Shown here: in pieces, positions 1-21,222 of the stretch
How positions within the stretch are numbered: the stretch's first letter is position 1
Layout of the letters: every line of letters begins with the position of its first letter
DNA from: Rhinopithecus roxellana
Taxonomy: Eukaryota; Chordata; Mammalia; Primates; Cercopithecidae
Direction: 5' to 3'
NCBI RefSeq assembly: GCF_007565055.1
Contig: NC_044557.1
Coordinates: 76,456,595-76,520,594, forward strand
DNA: 64,000 bases
Notes under the pieces: generated by a model
What the model was told of the DNA's origin: nothing
What the model saw: only the letters and a program-made list of their open reading frames with translations
Databases searched by the model: none
Translations under genes and position numbers: made by a program

Positions 1-1290
1 GGACTATATCCCTTATCTAAGGTCTCAGGGGCAGTTTTTAGGACAGATGGAATGAATCAATCAGGGAACCAAAAACTATTAAGCTAGCAAAAGATAAATA
101 TAATGATGGTAATTAAAGTGTCAAAAATAAGATTTCTTCAACTCTCTTTCATTCTGTTCCACATAGTAGATATCTGGACTGTATCATGGCACAGTTTTTC
201 AGGTTTTCATGATCAATTCCTTACTCAACTGGAAGTATAAACCTCAAGAACTACTTTAGTCTCAAAATATACTTATTGACTACCAGGAGCACAAGTTACA
301 GAGTAATTTTCAAATACTTGCTTCTCCGAGACAGATGAGATCCACATCTTTACAAGGTGACTTTTATGATGAAGTCTTGAGTGCCAGTGTTCGAGGTAGA
401 GTAGGAAGGCTCTTTGTGCAGTAGGTTTTAGTGATGATGCTGTTAGCTGTATTTCATAATAAATAAGAAATGAATTCCACTGAGTAAGGAACTTCTGTAC
501 AGTGGGACACAGGTGTCTATATTCCTCGTTACTGGCACATGATGCCTTGTGAACTGTTGCTACCATCTGATATTGTTTAGTCTCACAGGGCTTCCATACA
601 AATTTTCAGAGCCAGAATTTAATTAGAAGATAGAAAAATAAGAAGATCAAAGAAGTCGGCCCTGACCTTCAGAAACAATTTAGAAGATCCTAATACTATG
701 ATGCTATTTATTCACTGGTTATCTACAAGTTCCATAAGATCATGTACCCATCCATAGAAGCTTTGCTGAAATAATCAGGGCCACTTCTAGTTCTCTGTTT
801 GGTGTAGACTTCACAGCCATAAAAGTTTATGGTAAAGATTACGACTTCTTTTGAGAATATGTCATAATGAATGTTAGCCAATTTGATCGCCAAAATCTGT
901 TCACTATGCTTTAAAAATAAATTAGGAATGCAAGACTTGCTGTCCTTTGAATTTTACTGATCAGTTTATGTATCTCACCTATGAAGTCAATCTGTCAGTC
1001 GCTGGCAGTTAAAACAGGCAATCCACATTGAGGAATAAAATCATTTCAATTCTTCATATTGATGTAATCGAATCTGCTTTTCTGATATATTTGATTAGTA
1101 TAAAACTAAGCATATAATTGGTAGACAACATTTATATCAATTATCTTTACCCCAGTACAAAAGAAATTGAAATTCTCATAAGACATAGTCTCTTTTCCCA
1201 TGGGACATAAGATAGGTCATGTGAGCATAACAGGGAAAATAATCTGAGAGATCACTAGGTGACCTCCTAGAGCTTGTTACAGATAGTTAC
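1..1290. other. Non-repeat-looking sequence, no gene recognised
   Basis: AT-rich sequence before the first L1. I recognise no transposon, RNA gene or exon. The only open frame of note is on the minus strand at 273-566 (97 codons, starting MVATVHKASC); it has no recognisable domain, signal peptide or flanking splice signal and is probably a chance frame. Confidence 0.5.
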
Positions 1291-1292
1291 AT

Positions 1293-4722
<3,430 letters not shown>

Positions 4723-6338
4723 AAATGTTACTTTTCATTATTTTTGTTTAAATTTTAGACATTTAAATATTAAAAAATGTTTTATATCTTGTTGGGAAGG
4801 TTTTGGAAAAACTCCATTTACTTCTAATAAAAATGTAAAGTCACCTACCAAGGAAGAAAAAAGGTGAAGATCAATTCTTATATAAAGAGTTTTTTAAAAG
4901 CTTTCATTACTAATTTTCTTGCTTCAAACTTTTTCTTTACTCTTTAATTTTGTTTTTTAATGTGTCGAATATTGAAAACTTTAAAAATATTTAAGCTAAA
5001 GCAGTTACTGTTTATTATTGGCTAGCTAAACAAATAGTATGGTTTTTGTCACTTATCTGTGTCCAGTAATCTATTTTTAGCAGACTGAGTTTTGTAGGGG
5101 TGGTCTTTGCATGTGAAATTTTCAAGTTTTAACTGGTTTAAGTTATTGCTGATACAGATATTTTAATTGTTTATGTTGTATTAAATCAGAGAAAGGAGGC
5201 CTCTCCACTTGAATTTACCTTACAGTACCACCCTTGGACTTACTACTTCCATATCCCAGAAAGGTCAGTGGTTTCCTCCGGGGAGGAGGTCAAGATGCTA
5301 TGCCCTCACCTTCATGGTGTCTCTGGAAAGAGCTACCCGCTCTCAGTGAGTTCCACAGTAAATGTGAGAAAAAGGACTAACATGGCCATTAAACTTCAAT
5401 TTCTCTTCTAATTACCTTTCCTTTAGCATATGTGTATTAAAATTATCATGACTTCTTTAACATTTTAGTGTAAAGAGACATTAACTTATTAATATTTCTT
5501 ATCAACATTGTTGGTGCATAAGGCTAATTTAGTAGTATTTAAATACATTTTTAACTTAATAAGCTATATTTCCGAGGCCTTTTATCTCAACCTTTACTCT
5601 GACATTATTTGGTCTAATGAAATAGTTATATCATTTGAATGTACCACCTAACCTTTCTGTGCCTCAGCTTTACATATGCAATGATGGTCAGTCACAGGCC
5701 AGCCCCAAAGCCTGAAGAAGTTAATGTATATAGATGACATTGAACAGTTCCAGATACAACGGAAAAAAACAAAAATATTCTACTCTTATAATTATATATA
5801 TATATATATCTGCTCTATTTTAATATTTTCCCCAAAAATATTTAGGTGCATGGAGCAATTATTAATAGTTCTTTCACAATCATTATTCTATCACTACTAT
5901 TAGTTTTATATCTACTGAGTAAATTTATTAGCTTGCTAAAAATACTTTTTCTAAATAGGTACAAGAATAGAGCTAATAAATAATACATAGAATTTCCATA
6001 AATCAGACTTTTTCAAACATATAAAAATTTTTTACATAACAAATGTTTCAAACTTTTAAAATTTCTAATATATGATTGTTTTAAGTGCTTCAATCATTTT
6101 AAAATATAGGCAATAACCTAAACAATGAGTTATGGCCATTTAAAAAGTGTTAATATCAACTTTCAAATTTCCTCTTTCCTTTACCATATTTTTCTTTATT
6201 ATTATTATTATTTTTTAACCTATTGATAAAGTTGTATTCATTAAATTCTAGAGCAATTGTCACTTTCTTTTTTACTATATCCCACAGATAAACTTCGGTA
6301 TTTAATTTCTTCCATTCCTCTTGTCTTCTCTTGTGTTA
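4723..6338. other. AT-rich sequence, no gene recognised
   Basis: I see no recognisable element apart from a short (TA)n run at 5793-5809. No open frame, splice-site pair or RNA gene stands out. Confidence 0.5.
5793..5809. repeat. (TA)n microsatellite
   Basis: About 8 uninterrupted TA dinucleotides in AT-rich sequence. Confidence 0.85.
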
Positions 6339-6348
6339 CTAGGATTTT

Positions 6349-6635
<287 letters not shown>

Positions 6636-6652
6636 CGTCTTGCTAGGATTTT

Positions 6653-7098
6653 TAATAATTTTCTAAATTACTTTTAAAGCTAAAAGTTTCAGCTTTCCAA
6701 TTTAAAGCCCTAATGAGAAAACTCCGTCCACTAAACTATACATTTTAAATTCATCTAGTTATGCAAAAAACTGACGATTGCATTTCCAATGCCCATTAAA
6801 AGACTAATGATTTATCTACATCAAATTATCCAGTCAAAATGGTTTTAAATAATAAATATCCTATCCTAAAGAAATGTGACTTATTCAAGTATTTATTACT
6901 TTCCTGTTTATAATTACGCTGGACTCTCATTCTTGGCACTTTTTAATATAATTCTAGCTCCAACATAAATATTATTCCAGATTCTGTCAGGGTTCTTGGA
7001 AGAATAACGGTGTAAATAGTGCCATAAAATTATTTTCTTACTTCACAGTAAGAAACAAATTATGAACTCCACCCAATCACACCTATCTGAGTGCCTTT
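6653..7098. other. Sequence without recognised features
   Basis: AT-rich; I see no gene, RNA or repeat in it. Confidence 0.45.
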
Positions 7099-7300
7099 CT
7101 CATTGCAGCATTTCTTATTGAGGTATAATTTACATTCAATAACATATTAGGTTCAATTTGCTGAGTTTTGACTAATGTATACATGTTTACTTGATTACCA
7201 CAATCACAATATAAAATCTATCCATTAACCTAAAAATATCTCCTTCCCCAAAACTCCCTTTCATCAGCTTGTATATCTGAGTCACCATCTCATGAAATAT
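7099..7300 (-). mobile_element. Old L1 (L1M) 3'-end fragment
   Basis: The stretch beginning TTATTGAGGTATAATTTACA and the following ACCACAATCACAATA match the pattern of antisense 3' regions of old L1M elements. It is diverged and ends where an AluY has inserted. Confidence 0.55.
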
Positions 7301-9055
<1,755 letters not shown>

Positions 9056-9502
9056 TTTTCTTCTCTCACTATAATATGTTAACATTTCAGCTGAAATATT
9101 TTTATAGGCACTATCATTTTACCTTCATTGAGGGTACTTTTCTTCAAAAAGCATATTTACAAGATAAAATAAGCCAAATAATTTTCTAAAATTTTGATCA
9201 TTTAAAGTTTTATCAGATTTAGATATTGCTTAACATAGGCCTTAATTTTATTACATTACATATATTTTTACATATATTTTCTACTGGAATTTTAAAGAAA
9301 TATAGTCTAATATTTTCATTTTTTAAGTTTAATGTCAATAATTATAATAAAAATCATCAAAAGATTAGTTTTTCTCAATTTTTGTGAATACTTAAAGATT
9401 TGTAACATAGTTTGAACAAAATGCCTCCATATTTTTAGAGAAAATATTTACCAAAAAAATCTTCAATGTCATTGTAGAAAAATCAATTTACATACAACTT
9501 TT
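9056..9502. other. AT-rich sequence without recognised features
   Basis: No gene or repeat recognised between the L1 5' end and the next Alu. Confidence 0.45.
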
Positions 9503-9832
<330 letters not shown>

Positions 9833-10348
9833 TTAATATAAGTAGAAAAGGTGAAATCATGTACTGTAGTATTGATTGTGTATAAAGTCTTCTTTAAAAT
9901 ATTCTCTACTTATATAAGGATACATCTTTTACTACTACAACTTTTGTTTTGATTGGTAGAGGATTGCTGCTGCTTCAGTTGTGTTTATAAAATTTTTTGC
10001 AACAAAATTCCAAGAACATCTTGCTCAGAAGCTTCTGAAGTTTGCAAGAACAATGTTTAGAGCATTATATATTTTTCCTTCAAATTTGTATTTATATCAT
10101 TATGAAAAAAATAGCTTTAGATTCAACATTGAACATCTTAATTAAATTTCAAATATCAGTCACAAAAATCGTAGATGTTTCTGATTGAATCAAACTTTCT
10201 GTTTGATTCCATATGTTGGATAAAACAAATTATTTCTTAATGGAATTAACTGTCTCTCTGTTCCCAGCATCTGATGATATTGACTTACTAGCACCATGTA
10301 TTTTTTTGCTGGATTCTTCTGGTAATGGATCTAACACATCAATAGCTA
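9833..10348. other. Sequence without recognised features
   Basis: AT-rich; nothing recognised. It ends at the L1 target site. Confidence 0.45.
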
Positions 10349-10552
10349 TCATCACACTTTCTTTTTTTTTTCTTTTCTTTTTTTTAGTGTATTGGATTTT
10401 TTTTATTATTATTATACTTTAAGTTCTAGGGTACATGTGCATAACATGCAGGTTTGTTACATATGTATACTCATGCCATGTTGGTGTGCTGCACCCATCA
10501 ACTCGTCAGCACCCATCAACTCATCATTTACATCAGGTATAACTCCCAATGC

Positions 10553-10579
10553 AATCCCTCCCCCCTCCCCCCTCTCCAT
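10553..10579 (-). repeat. L1 3' UTR polypurine / G-quadruplex-type tract
   Basis: On + the tract reads as C runs of 6 and 6 with flanking CCC, so the L1 sense strand has several G runs in a row. This is the conserved G-rich segment of primate L1 3' UTRs. Confidence 0.85.
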
Positions 10580-10639
10580 AGTAGGCCCCGGTGTGTGATG
10601 TTCCCCTTCCCGAGTCAAAGTGGTCTCATTGTTCAGTTC

Positions 10640-13750
<3,111 letters not shown>

Positions 13751-13773
13751 TCATCACACTTTCTATAAGTGCA

Positions 13774-13794
13774 AACACACACATACACACACAC
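13774..13794. repeat. Short (CA)n microsatellite
   Basis: About ten CA units with one T interruption, just beyond the right TSD of the L1. Confidence 0.85.
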
Positions 13795-14499
13795 GGTGTC
13801 AAAAATGAACCAATTTAATTTGGTAGAATAAATAATAATTGAAAAGTCACGCTTTACACAGTACTATGTAAATCAGCCTTCTGCAACTGCCTCTGTTAAA
13901 TTTTTATTTTCAGGAACAGTATCTTAAATGCCTGTTATTTTAAAAAGTACATCTGATGTTTTTGCAATGAATCTGTGTCTTCTGTCTTTCATGTAGCCAG
14001 TGATATCACCATATTAGTGCCCAGGGGGGTTGGTAAGTGTCAACAAATATTTTCAGCACTTTACATATTTATCACGTGTTTCTCAAAATATTTTAACTCA
14101 GTATATAATTTCTCATTAAATATGTACTTTTATGACCTCATTGGTGCTGAAAAAGCTTATTGAACATTTTTCAAAAAATAATTTACCAATAATATCCAGT
14201 AGGAGAAAGGCATTAATTACAAATTTAAATGGTTTAAGAAATGTATTTGAGGCTAAGATGGTTTTTATTTTCTCTCATTCATTTGAGGTTTTTCGTTCCT
14301 AAACACATACCAACCCCCACAGACTATATATATATAGTAATATAAATATATACCTTTATATATTTATATATAAATACATATATTTCTTTCAACATGAACC
14401 AATTATTCATCCATCCATATAACTTTTTTACACTTTTAAATATTAAAATACACATCAGAAAAAACAATAAAGTACTTTTAAGCAATGGAAACTATAGGG
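13795..14499. other. AT-rich sequence without a gene
   Basis: Contains a TATATA-rich patch (14321-14395). No exon, RNA gene or transposon recognised. Confidence 0.45.
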
Positions 14500-15330
14500 A
14501 AGTTTAATGGAAAAATATTAGGACATTGGGAGAAGATATTTTAGCAGCTAAACCTAATAAAATATTTTAAGTATAATTAATTCCAAAATTAACAAGAAGA
14601 TAAAAATTAAAAAGAAAATTAGGAAAAGAATTTGAATATGCAATTCACAGAATAATTTTAAGTATATGAAAATAAGTGCAATTTCTTTAGTAATCAGAAA
14701 AATGTAAATGTCAACAACAATGAGATACCATTGTGCACTCTATTGACCAAATCAAGTAGGTAAAGGTGACTTACCATCTAAGATGTGAAAATAGGAGCTT
14801 ATACTTTTTTGGTGGGAGTGTAGGCCATTGCTACCATTTGGAGGCAATCTGATAGTTCTTAGAAAATAAGTAAGCATAAACCCTAGGAACTACTATTCTG
14901 ACTCTCAGTTATATACTTGAGAAAAATCTCTTACAGAAACACCTAAGTTCTAACAGTATTTGGATTGTGGAGTGCAGAATGTAGTTACTCAGTTTTCCTT
15001 ACAGAAATGATAAAATGTGGCAAGGCCCTCTTTGAAATACAATGTTGTAATTTAATTAACTGTGATGGAGATACATACAACTTGTGTAGATCATAAAAAA
15101 TAGTTCTGATATATTTTTCAAGGCAGGACACAGGAAAATACCTATACTATAATATGCACAGACATATTATATGACACAGACATTCACTATATCCAATATA
15201 TTTTTCAAAGATATCTCACATCCAAGGATATAAGCCAGACGCCTTTGAGTAGGTTCCTATGAGAAGTGAGAAAAGGGAGAGACAATTGGATGCAAAGGGA
15301 AAAGAACAGAGTCTGATAGACCAAACAAAA
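14500..15330 (+). mobile_element. Diverged old LINE-1/HAL1-like fragment
   Basis: The sequence has the order of motifs of old L1/HAL1 3' regions: AACAACAATGAGATACCATT (about 14714), GGTGGGAGTGTAGGCCATTG (about 14811), then TTTGGAGGCAATCTGATAG. Many changes and stops. The lower boundary is uncertain. Confidence 0.6.
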
Positions 15331-15474
15331 CCAAGTAAACACACTGTGCCACAACACAGCACAAGTTACTAACTAGAACAGGGTTTTATACACATTGATG
15401 AGAAGAGTGTGCTGAAATCTGAAGAGTAAAATTAATTTACTCTCATATCTGCTCTTACAGTCCAAAACAAAATT

Positions 15475-15524
15475 CACACACACACACACACACATACACA
15501 CACACACACACACATACACACACA
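15475..15524. repeat. (CA)n microsatellite
   Basis: About 25 CA units with two TA interruptions (CACATACACA). It also creates an artificial VCVCVC frame on the minus strand. Confidence 0.95.
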
Positions 15525-15589
15525 TTTATCAGGAATACAGAAATATCAAAACTGAATTTTGAAATTAAAGAATTCAAACAAAGCTGTTG

Positions 15590-16062
15590 GAACTTGAAAT
15601 TATTCTGAAGCCTTAAGAGGAATGTAGCTATGTGGCCTGAGTCACATGGCATGCAGCTGCAACTTCTGCTGTATTTTTTCCCTGAAAACAATTAAGACAA
15701 AATGGCACCCAGCATAAGACCCCCTCAGATCACTACTCCTCCTCACAGAAAAATAAAATAATTGTCCTTGGAATGTAGCGATCTGTTACTAATCAAATTA
15801 TTGTGGGTATTTTCTGGTTTCCTAAGGAAAATGTTGTAATCCTGATGAAATTTCTGTCTCTACCTTTATGAGTGAAAACTTAATTTCTCCACTTCTTTTT
15901 TTTTTTTTAAACAGAGACACTGAGGGCAGGGTAATTACTCTACTTTGGAATGCTGACCCCACTCATTTAGAGTTGGTATGTCCATGCTGCCATCCTTAAG
16001 CTTTGCACTTGATTAAACTCTATACTTAACCATATTTTCTGAATTTCATTATTTAGGATTGA
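15590..16062 (+). mobile_element. Possible old LTR (ERVL/MaLR-like), low confidence
   Basis: The end of the stretch, GATTAAACTCTATACTTAAC followed by a TTTAGGATTGACC-type end (16010-16062), looks like the polyadenylation and U5 end of an old LTR. A similar ending recurs at 16890-16936. Family not identified and start not defined. Confidence 0.3.
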
Positions 16063-16460
16063 CCATAAAAAGCAACAAGAGTAAAAGAGTTACACTTCCG
16101 GAAAATTACACACAGCAAAAGAAGTCAAGTGTTGAGATTACAGTCTTTGTAAACGTGTAGAATAGAAGCCAGGCAGCCACAAATAATAAAACTGCGAATG
16201 ATTCTGACAAAGGAAAGAATTATTTTATCTGAGGAATGCAAACCCCTTTAAATGATCAGGCCCAGAGAGGTACTGAAAAGTGATAGCAGCCACACCTCAC
16301 TTCCACCTTGAGCTATGACTGTCACCACCAACAGTCATAAATTAACCTAACAATGCCACATGCTGGACACCATAACTCATACCTCAAATGGATATGAGTT
16401 CAACAATGTGTAGCCAATTACTAATCAATGATTTCTGTAAACCACTGAGAATTCCTGACA

Positions 16461-16765
16461 CTTTTTTTTTTTTTTTTTTTTTTTTTTGAGACAGAGTCTT
16501 GCTCTTGTACCAGGCTGGAGTGCAGTAGCGCGATCTCGGCTCACTGCAACCCCCGCTTCCTGGGTTAAAGAGATTCTCCAGCCTCAGCCTCCCGAGTAGC
16601 TGGATTACAGGCATACACCACCACACCCAGTTAATTTTTGTGTTTTTAGTAGAGATGGGGTTTTACCATGTTGGTCAGGATAGTCTCGATCTCCTGACGT
16701 TGTGATCCACCTGCCTCGGCCTCCCAAAGTGCTGGGATTACAGGCATGAGCCACCATGCCCGACC
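16461..16765 (-). mobile_element. Alu SINE, reverse orientation
   Basis: A T run (16461-16487) is followed by GAGACAGAGTCTTGCTC and complete right and left arms, ending GAGCCACCATGCCCGACC. AluS-like divergence. No clear TSD. Confidence 0.95.
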
Positions 16766-16799
16766 AACAACTTTTATAATCACCTCCTCTACTGATTCA

Positions 16800-16936
16800 T
16801 CCATTTTTCTTAAAGAATTGAGCCACCCTTTTGTTTCCCCAGACCACTTTCCAGTGTTTCCCAGGCTGCCATCCTCAACTTTGGCCCAAATATACTCTCT
16901 ATATTAATGTTGCCTCAGTTTCTATCTTTAGGTGGA
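16800..16936 (+). mobile_element. Possible LTR 3' end, low confidence
   Basis: A stretch ending ATACTCTCTATATTAATG and TTTCTATCTTTAGGTGGACA resembles the 16010-16062 sequence and may be the same old LTR type. A 75-codon open frame (16831-17058) crosses it and has no recognised domain. Confidence 0.25.
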
Positions 16937-18495
16937 CAATTCCTATAGACAGCAGAAATCTTTGGGTACATAATGTGATTGATCCCCCCATATACCGTGC
17001 AATCCTGGATATAATACAGAATATTGTGTGCCATGAAAAAATAAGTTGGGAAATATGAATGTGTCACCTGAGTTTGATGAAGTGGATTGGGGATATTAGC
17101 TCAAACAATTTAAGGAAGTAAAAAGGTGAAGAGCGGAAATCACAGAGATGACTTTGAACAGCCCCAGGCTACTTGAGTGAGATTCTATATCAGTTAAGGT
17201 AAGTGTTTGAAGAAGAGGACTACCCCAGGGACAATTGTGTTATGTAATATTAAGAGAAGCCCGAATTCTTTGACTTTTTAGCATCTGGTTTCTGAAATTC
17301 AGAAATATAAAGACTTGTGTAAATAAATGGGAAAGAGTCATATTTTTGTAAGTACATGATGATAAATTAAAAAGCAGAATGGAGATTTTCCTCTGTCTTA
17401 ACCATTGAAACTCCCTTTAATTACACTTAATTACTCCTTTTCTTGGATTTAATTTTACATATTTTATGTGCCTTGAAGGAATAAATGCCAATTTTAAGTA
17501 TGCATTTATTTATTATTTGAGGCACCATTATTTTACAGAGTAATTCTTTCCTGAGTTAAAATGAATTGATGTTTCCTAAATTATTTCCATTTTTTGAAAG
17601 TTAATCCTATGCTAATAAGGGTGAGGAGTCAATGCTGCTTTAATTTATTTTCATATTTTCTCATGTTAAAAAAGTTTTTTATGTTCTAATAAAAAAAAAG
17701 CCTAATGGTAAAATAAAGGTTTGATGGTAGAATCTTATATAAATTTCATTTGCTTTTTTAAAAGAGACCGTGCTAGTAGAAACAATTATAATATGCATTT
17801 AAAAGTACTATTTTTGTCCACATGTAAGTTATTTGTTAATAGGATATTAACACAATACAAGAAAGTTTACTTTTTCTTTGAATAAGGCCAACTAGCAAAT
17901 ACAGAGAGCCTACTATTCCCCCAACCCAAGCTCTTAAAATGCACCTATCCCTTTTATTCTATGGAGTTGATCTCAGACTGAATTCTGGCCTCTCTACCCT
18001 ATTAACAAAGCTTTGAATAAAGTCATCCTTGTCCTTGACTGTTGAAATTTTAATGGTATAATTTTCACTTTGACACAGGCTGAATTATCTTTTTAGTTCT
18101 AATATTCTATCTAATAATTCTATACCTGAATAGCAATATTATTTTCAAATTAGAAGTTTTCTGTTTCTTCATTTTCCATCAATATACATCTCTTTGCTGT
18201 GAAATTTTTCAAAAATGAACAAAAGTATAGAACAAAACATATTATGTACCTAAAAAAATTATATTTCGACACTTTTTTTATCACTCTTCACCTCATTTAT
18301 GTAGTTTTATAGCATACTTGAAGGCGTAATTGTGTAATTAAAGACAAAAATAGAAGTCCCAAAATGTCATTTCCTTAAATAATTGTAACACCATTCTCAG
18401 ACTTAACAAAATTAACAATGATTTCTTGATATTTAATGTTAATTTAATCTACCATCCGATCAGACAATGGTCTTCAATGATGAAAAATCCTTTAG
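16937..18495. other. AT-rich sequence without recognised features
   Basis: No transposon, gene or RNA recognised across this stretch. Confidence 0.45.
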
Positions 18496-18965
18496 GCAAA
18501 AAATTGATGGGTTTGACAAATTTGGAAAACTATTTGACATATCTACCTAGCATATGACTCAGCAATTTCACTGCTCGGTGTATACCAACAGAAATATATA
18601 CAAATGCTGACAAAAGATATATACAAGAATGTTAATAGCAACCCTGTATAATCGCCTCAAGTTCAACACAATACAAATACCTATAGACAGTGTAAGAAAT
18701 ACAGTGATGCATACATACTCAATGAAATAGCATGTGGAAATGAGCACAAATGAACACATGACAACATGGATGCATCTCACTAATGCAATATATAGTGAAA
18801 GAAGCCAGACATGAAATATTACACTTTGTATTATTTTGTTTATATACAGTTCAAAATGGGCACAATGAATCCGTGGTGTACTGCCTTTGTCAAGGTCTCA
18901 CATCTAAATTAAAATATTTCAATGTAACATGCATTTGTTGTATGGATACACTGCAAGGCATGTTT
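18496..18965 (+). mobile_element. Old L1 (L1M) 3' ORF2 / UTR fragment
   Basis: Diverged matches to the ORF2 end of L1M: GACTCAGCAATTTCACTGCT (about 18556), AACAGAAATATATACAAATG (18588), TACAAGAATGTTAATAGCAA (18622) and GTGAAAGAAGCCAGACATGA (18796). No intact reading frame. Confidence 0.75.
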
Positions 18966-19153
18966 TAGAATTTGTGATTTAAGCAATAAATAAAATCTAA
19001 CCTCTGCCCTCAAGAAGATCGAAATCTAGCAAGTAAGAAAAACAGGTCTACTATTAAAGAATAATGAATATATTGTTAAAGAAGTACCATAAATAAAGAG
19101 TGGTGGTATGTTATAGAAGGACACTATTGGTGAACAGAGATAATTTTTTAGTG

Positions 19154-19538
19154 TGATGGGCCCCCCACCAGGGTACCTACAGTGGACATACTTAATGTAT
19201 GTCTATTGCCTGAACACTGAAGACTCAGCAGTGAGCCAAGGCCATGAGGCCCAAATGAGGAGAAGTTGTCCCTGAGAACTCAAACATCCCAGAGAGTATC
19301 TGAGAGTCTACCAAGAAAAACAGTCTAATTGCTCGACCACAGTAGGCAAAGAGCCAGAAAATTAGCTTAAAAGCAATTTAGAGATGAGAAGCAGCACAGA
19401 TCTCTAGAGATGTCCTGCTGCCATCCAGGAGTGCCCTGTATGTAAGTTCTAATAAACTCTTCTAATCTTCAAGTTGGACTTGTCTGAAGTAATTCTTCAG
19501 TCATTCAATTCCTTCTCAGTATGGGGGCGGATGTTACA
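19154..19538 (+). mobile_element. Solo LTR of an endogenous retrovirus (ERV1-like)
   Basis: Starts TGATGGGCCC and ends ATGTTACA, so it has TG...CA ends. An AATAAA signal lies near 19450 (TTCTAATAAACTCTTC), followed by GTTGGACTTGTCTGAAGT, a typical ERV1 U5-like end. No clear TSD, and no internal retroviral genes adjoin it. Family not named with confidence. Confidence 0.55.
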
Positions 19539-20179
19539 GTCCCAAATATTTCTCATAACAATTTTACTTCTTCTTTTCCAACTTGGGTGTCTTTTCTTTT
19601 CTTTTTCTTTCCTAATTTTTTTGGCTAGAACTTCCAGTACCATGTGGAAGTGGTGAATGTGGATATTCTTTTCTTCTTTTTAGAAGAAAAGCTTTCAACT
19701 TTTCATTGTTGAGTATGTTTGCCATGGGCTTTTAATATACGGCTTTTATAATGTTCAGGTATTTGCCTTTATTCCTAGTTTGTTGAGTGTTTTTATCATG
19801 AGACAGTGTGGATTTTGTCAAACGTTTTTTCTGCGTCAATTGAGGATGCTAGATCATTTTTCGTACCTTCTGCTAATGATGTGTACTTACATTAATTGAC
19901 TTAAATGTTGAATCATCCTGCATTCCATGAATATATCCCACTTGGTCATGGTGTATGATCCTTTTAGTATGCTGCTGAATTTTGTTTGCTTGCATTTTGT
20001 TGAGAATTTCTCATCAATGTTTATCAAGTAGATTGGTCTGTTATTTTCTTTTCTTGTAGTGTCTTTGTCTGGCTTTGATATCAGGGTCTATATCTGAACA
20101 TATAGAATTAGTTAGGAAGTGGTCTTTCCTATTAAATTTTTTAGAGAAGTTTGAGAAGGACTGATACTAGTTGTCTGTT

Positions 20180-20312
20180 AAATAGGAGAGATACCTAATG
20201 TAGATGATGGATTGATGGGTGCAGTAGACCACCATGGCAAGTGGTGTAACAAACCTGCACATTCTGCACATGTACCACAGAACTTAAAGTATAATAATTA
20301 TTTAAAAAGTTA
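20180..20312 (+). mobile_element. Very short L1PA 3'-end insertion
   Basis: About 130 bp of L1 3' UTR only: AGGAGAGATACCTAATGTAG, ACCACCATGGCAAG, CTGCACATTCTGCACATGTA, then AACTTAAAGTATAATAATT and an A-rich tail. It lies in opposite orientation inside ORF2 of the old L1M, which resumes with GAAGCCATCAGCTTCAAGGC. Confidence 0.9.
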
Positions 20313-20820
20313 CTATTGAAGCCATCAGCTTCAAGGCTTCTCTTTTTTTGGAGGATTATTGATTAGGTCTTCAAAAAAGGAATTATTCAATCTCCTTAGT
20401 AGCTATAAAGCTATTCAGATTTTCTATTTCTTTGTGAGGTAGTCTTGGTAGGTTTTTTAAAAGAGTTTGTTCATTTCATCTAGGTTATCCAATTTATGTA
20501 CAAAGGTTCATTGTACTCTCTTACAATCCTTTACATTTCTGGAGAATTGATAGTAAATCCCATTTTCACTTCTGATTTTGGTAATTTAATTTTTCTGTTT
20601 TTTCTTAGTCCATTAGGTAAAGGTTTGTCAATTTTGCCAATGTTTTCAAAGAATCAAATTTTGATATAATTAATTCTGATTGTTTTCTATTATCTCTTCT
20701 ACTTGTCTCTAATTTTTATAATCTCCTTCTTTCCACTAGTAGTCTTTTTCTAGCTCCTTAGGTTGTATGTTGTGGGATTTTTTTTTTGATTTTGTTTTGA
20801 TTTTTAAAGTGTTTATAGCT

Positions 20821-21182
20821 ATGAATTTCATTTCTTCTTCTTCCTCTTTCCTCCTCCTTCCTCCTCCCCCTCCCTTTTGAGACAGTTTGAGGCATTATTA
20901 CTCTGTATCTTAGGCTGAATTGCAGAGGCAATCATGGCTCACAGCAGCCTTGACCTCCTGGGCTCAAGTTAGCCTCCTGCCTCAGCCTCCCAAGTAGCTT
21001 GGATCACAGCACACATTGCATTGCCTGGCTCATTTTTAATTTTTTTTTTTTTTTTTTTTCCTGTAGAGATGCGGTCTCCCTATGTTGGCCAGGCTGGTCT
21101 CAAACTCCTGGGCTCAAGCGATCCTCCCACCTCAGCTGCCCATAGTGTTGGGATTACAGGTATGAGCACCCATCATGAATTT
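20821..21182 (-). mobile_element. Alu SINE (AluJ-like) with TSD and degenerate tail
   Basis: The Alu body is at about 20876-21172 in reverse orientation. Its tail has turned into a CT-rich tract (20830-20876: TTCTTCTTCCTCTTTCC and similar), and the mid-linker has an expanded T run (21040-21059). The TSD ATGAATTTC is exact at 20821-20829 and 21174-21182. Old Alu inserted in the L1M. Confidence 0.9.
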
Positions 21183-21222
21183 CTCCTTTATAAAAGCTTT
21201 TACTGAGTACCATAAGTTTTGG

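Noticed and set aside
273..566. 97-codon minus-strand frame
   Set aside because: No domain, splice context or repeat identity; left as unexplained background.
15455..15691. Frame with long VCVCVC stretch (also 42760-42948, 50098-50286)
   Set aside because: Direct translation of CA/GT microsatellites.
19140..19160. TSD for the LTR at 19154-19538
   Set aside because: Bases on the two sides do not match convincingly, so ends are approximate.
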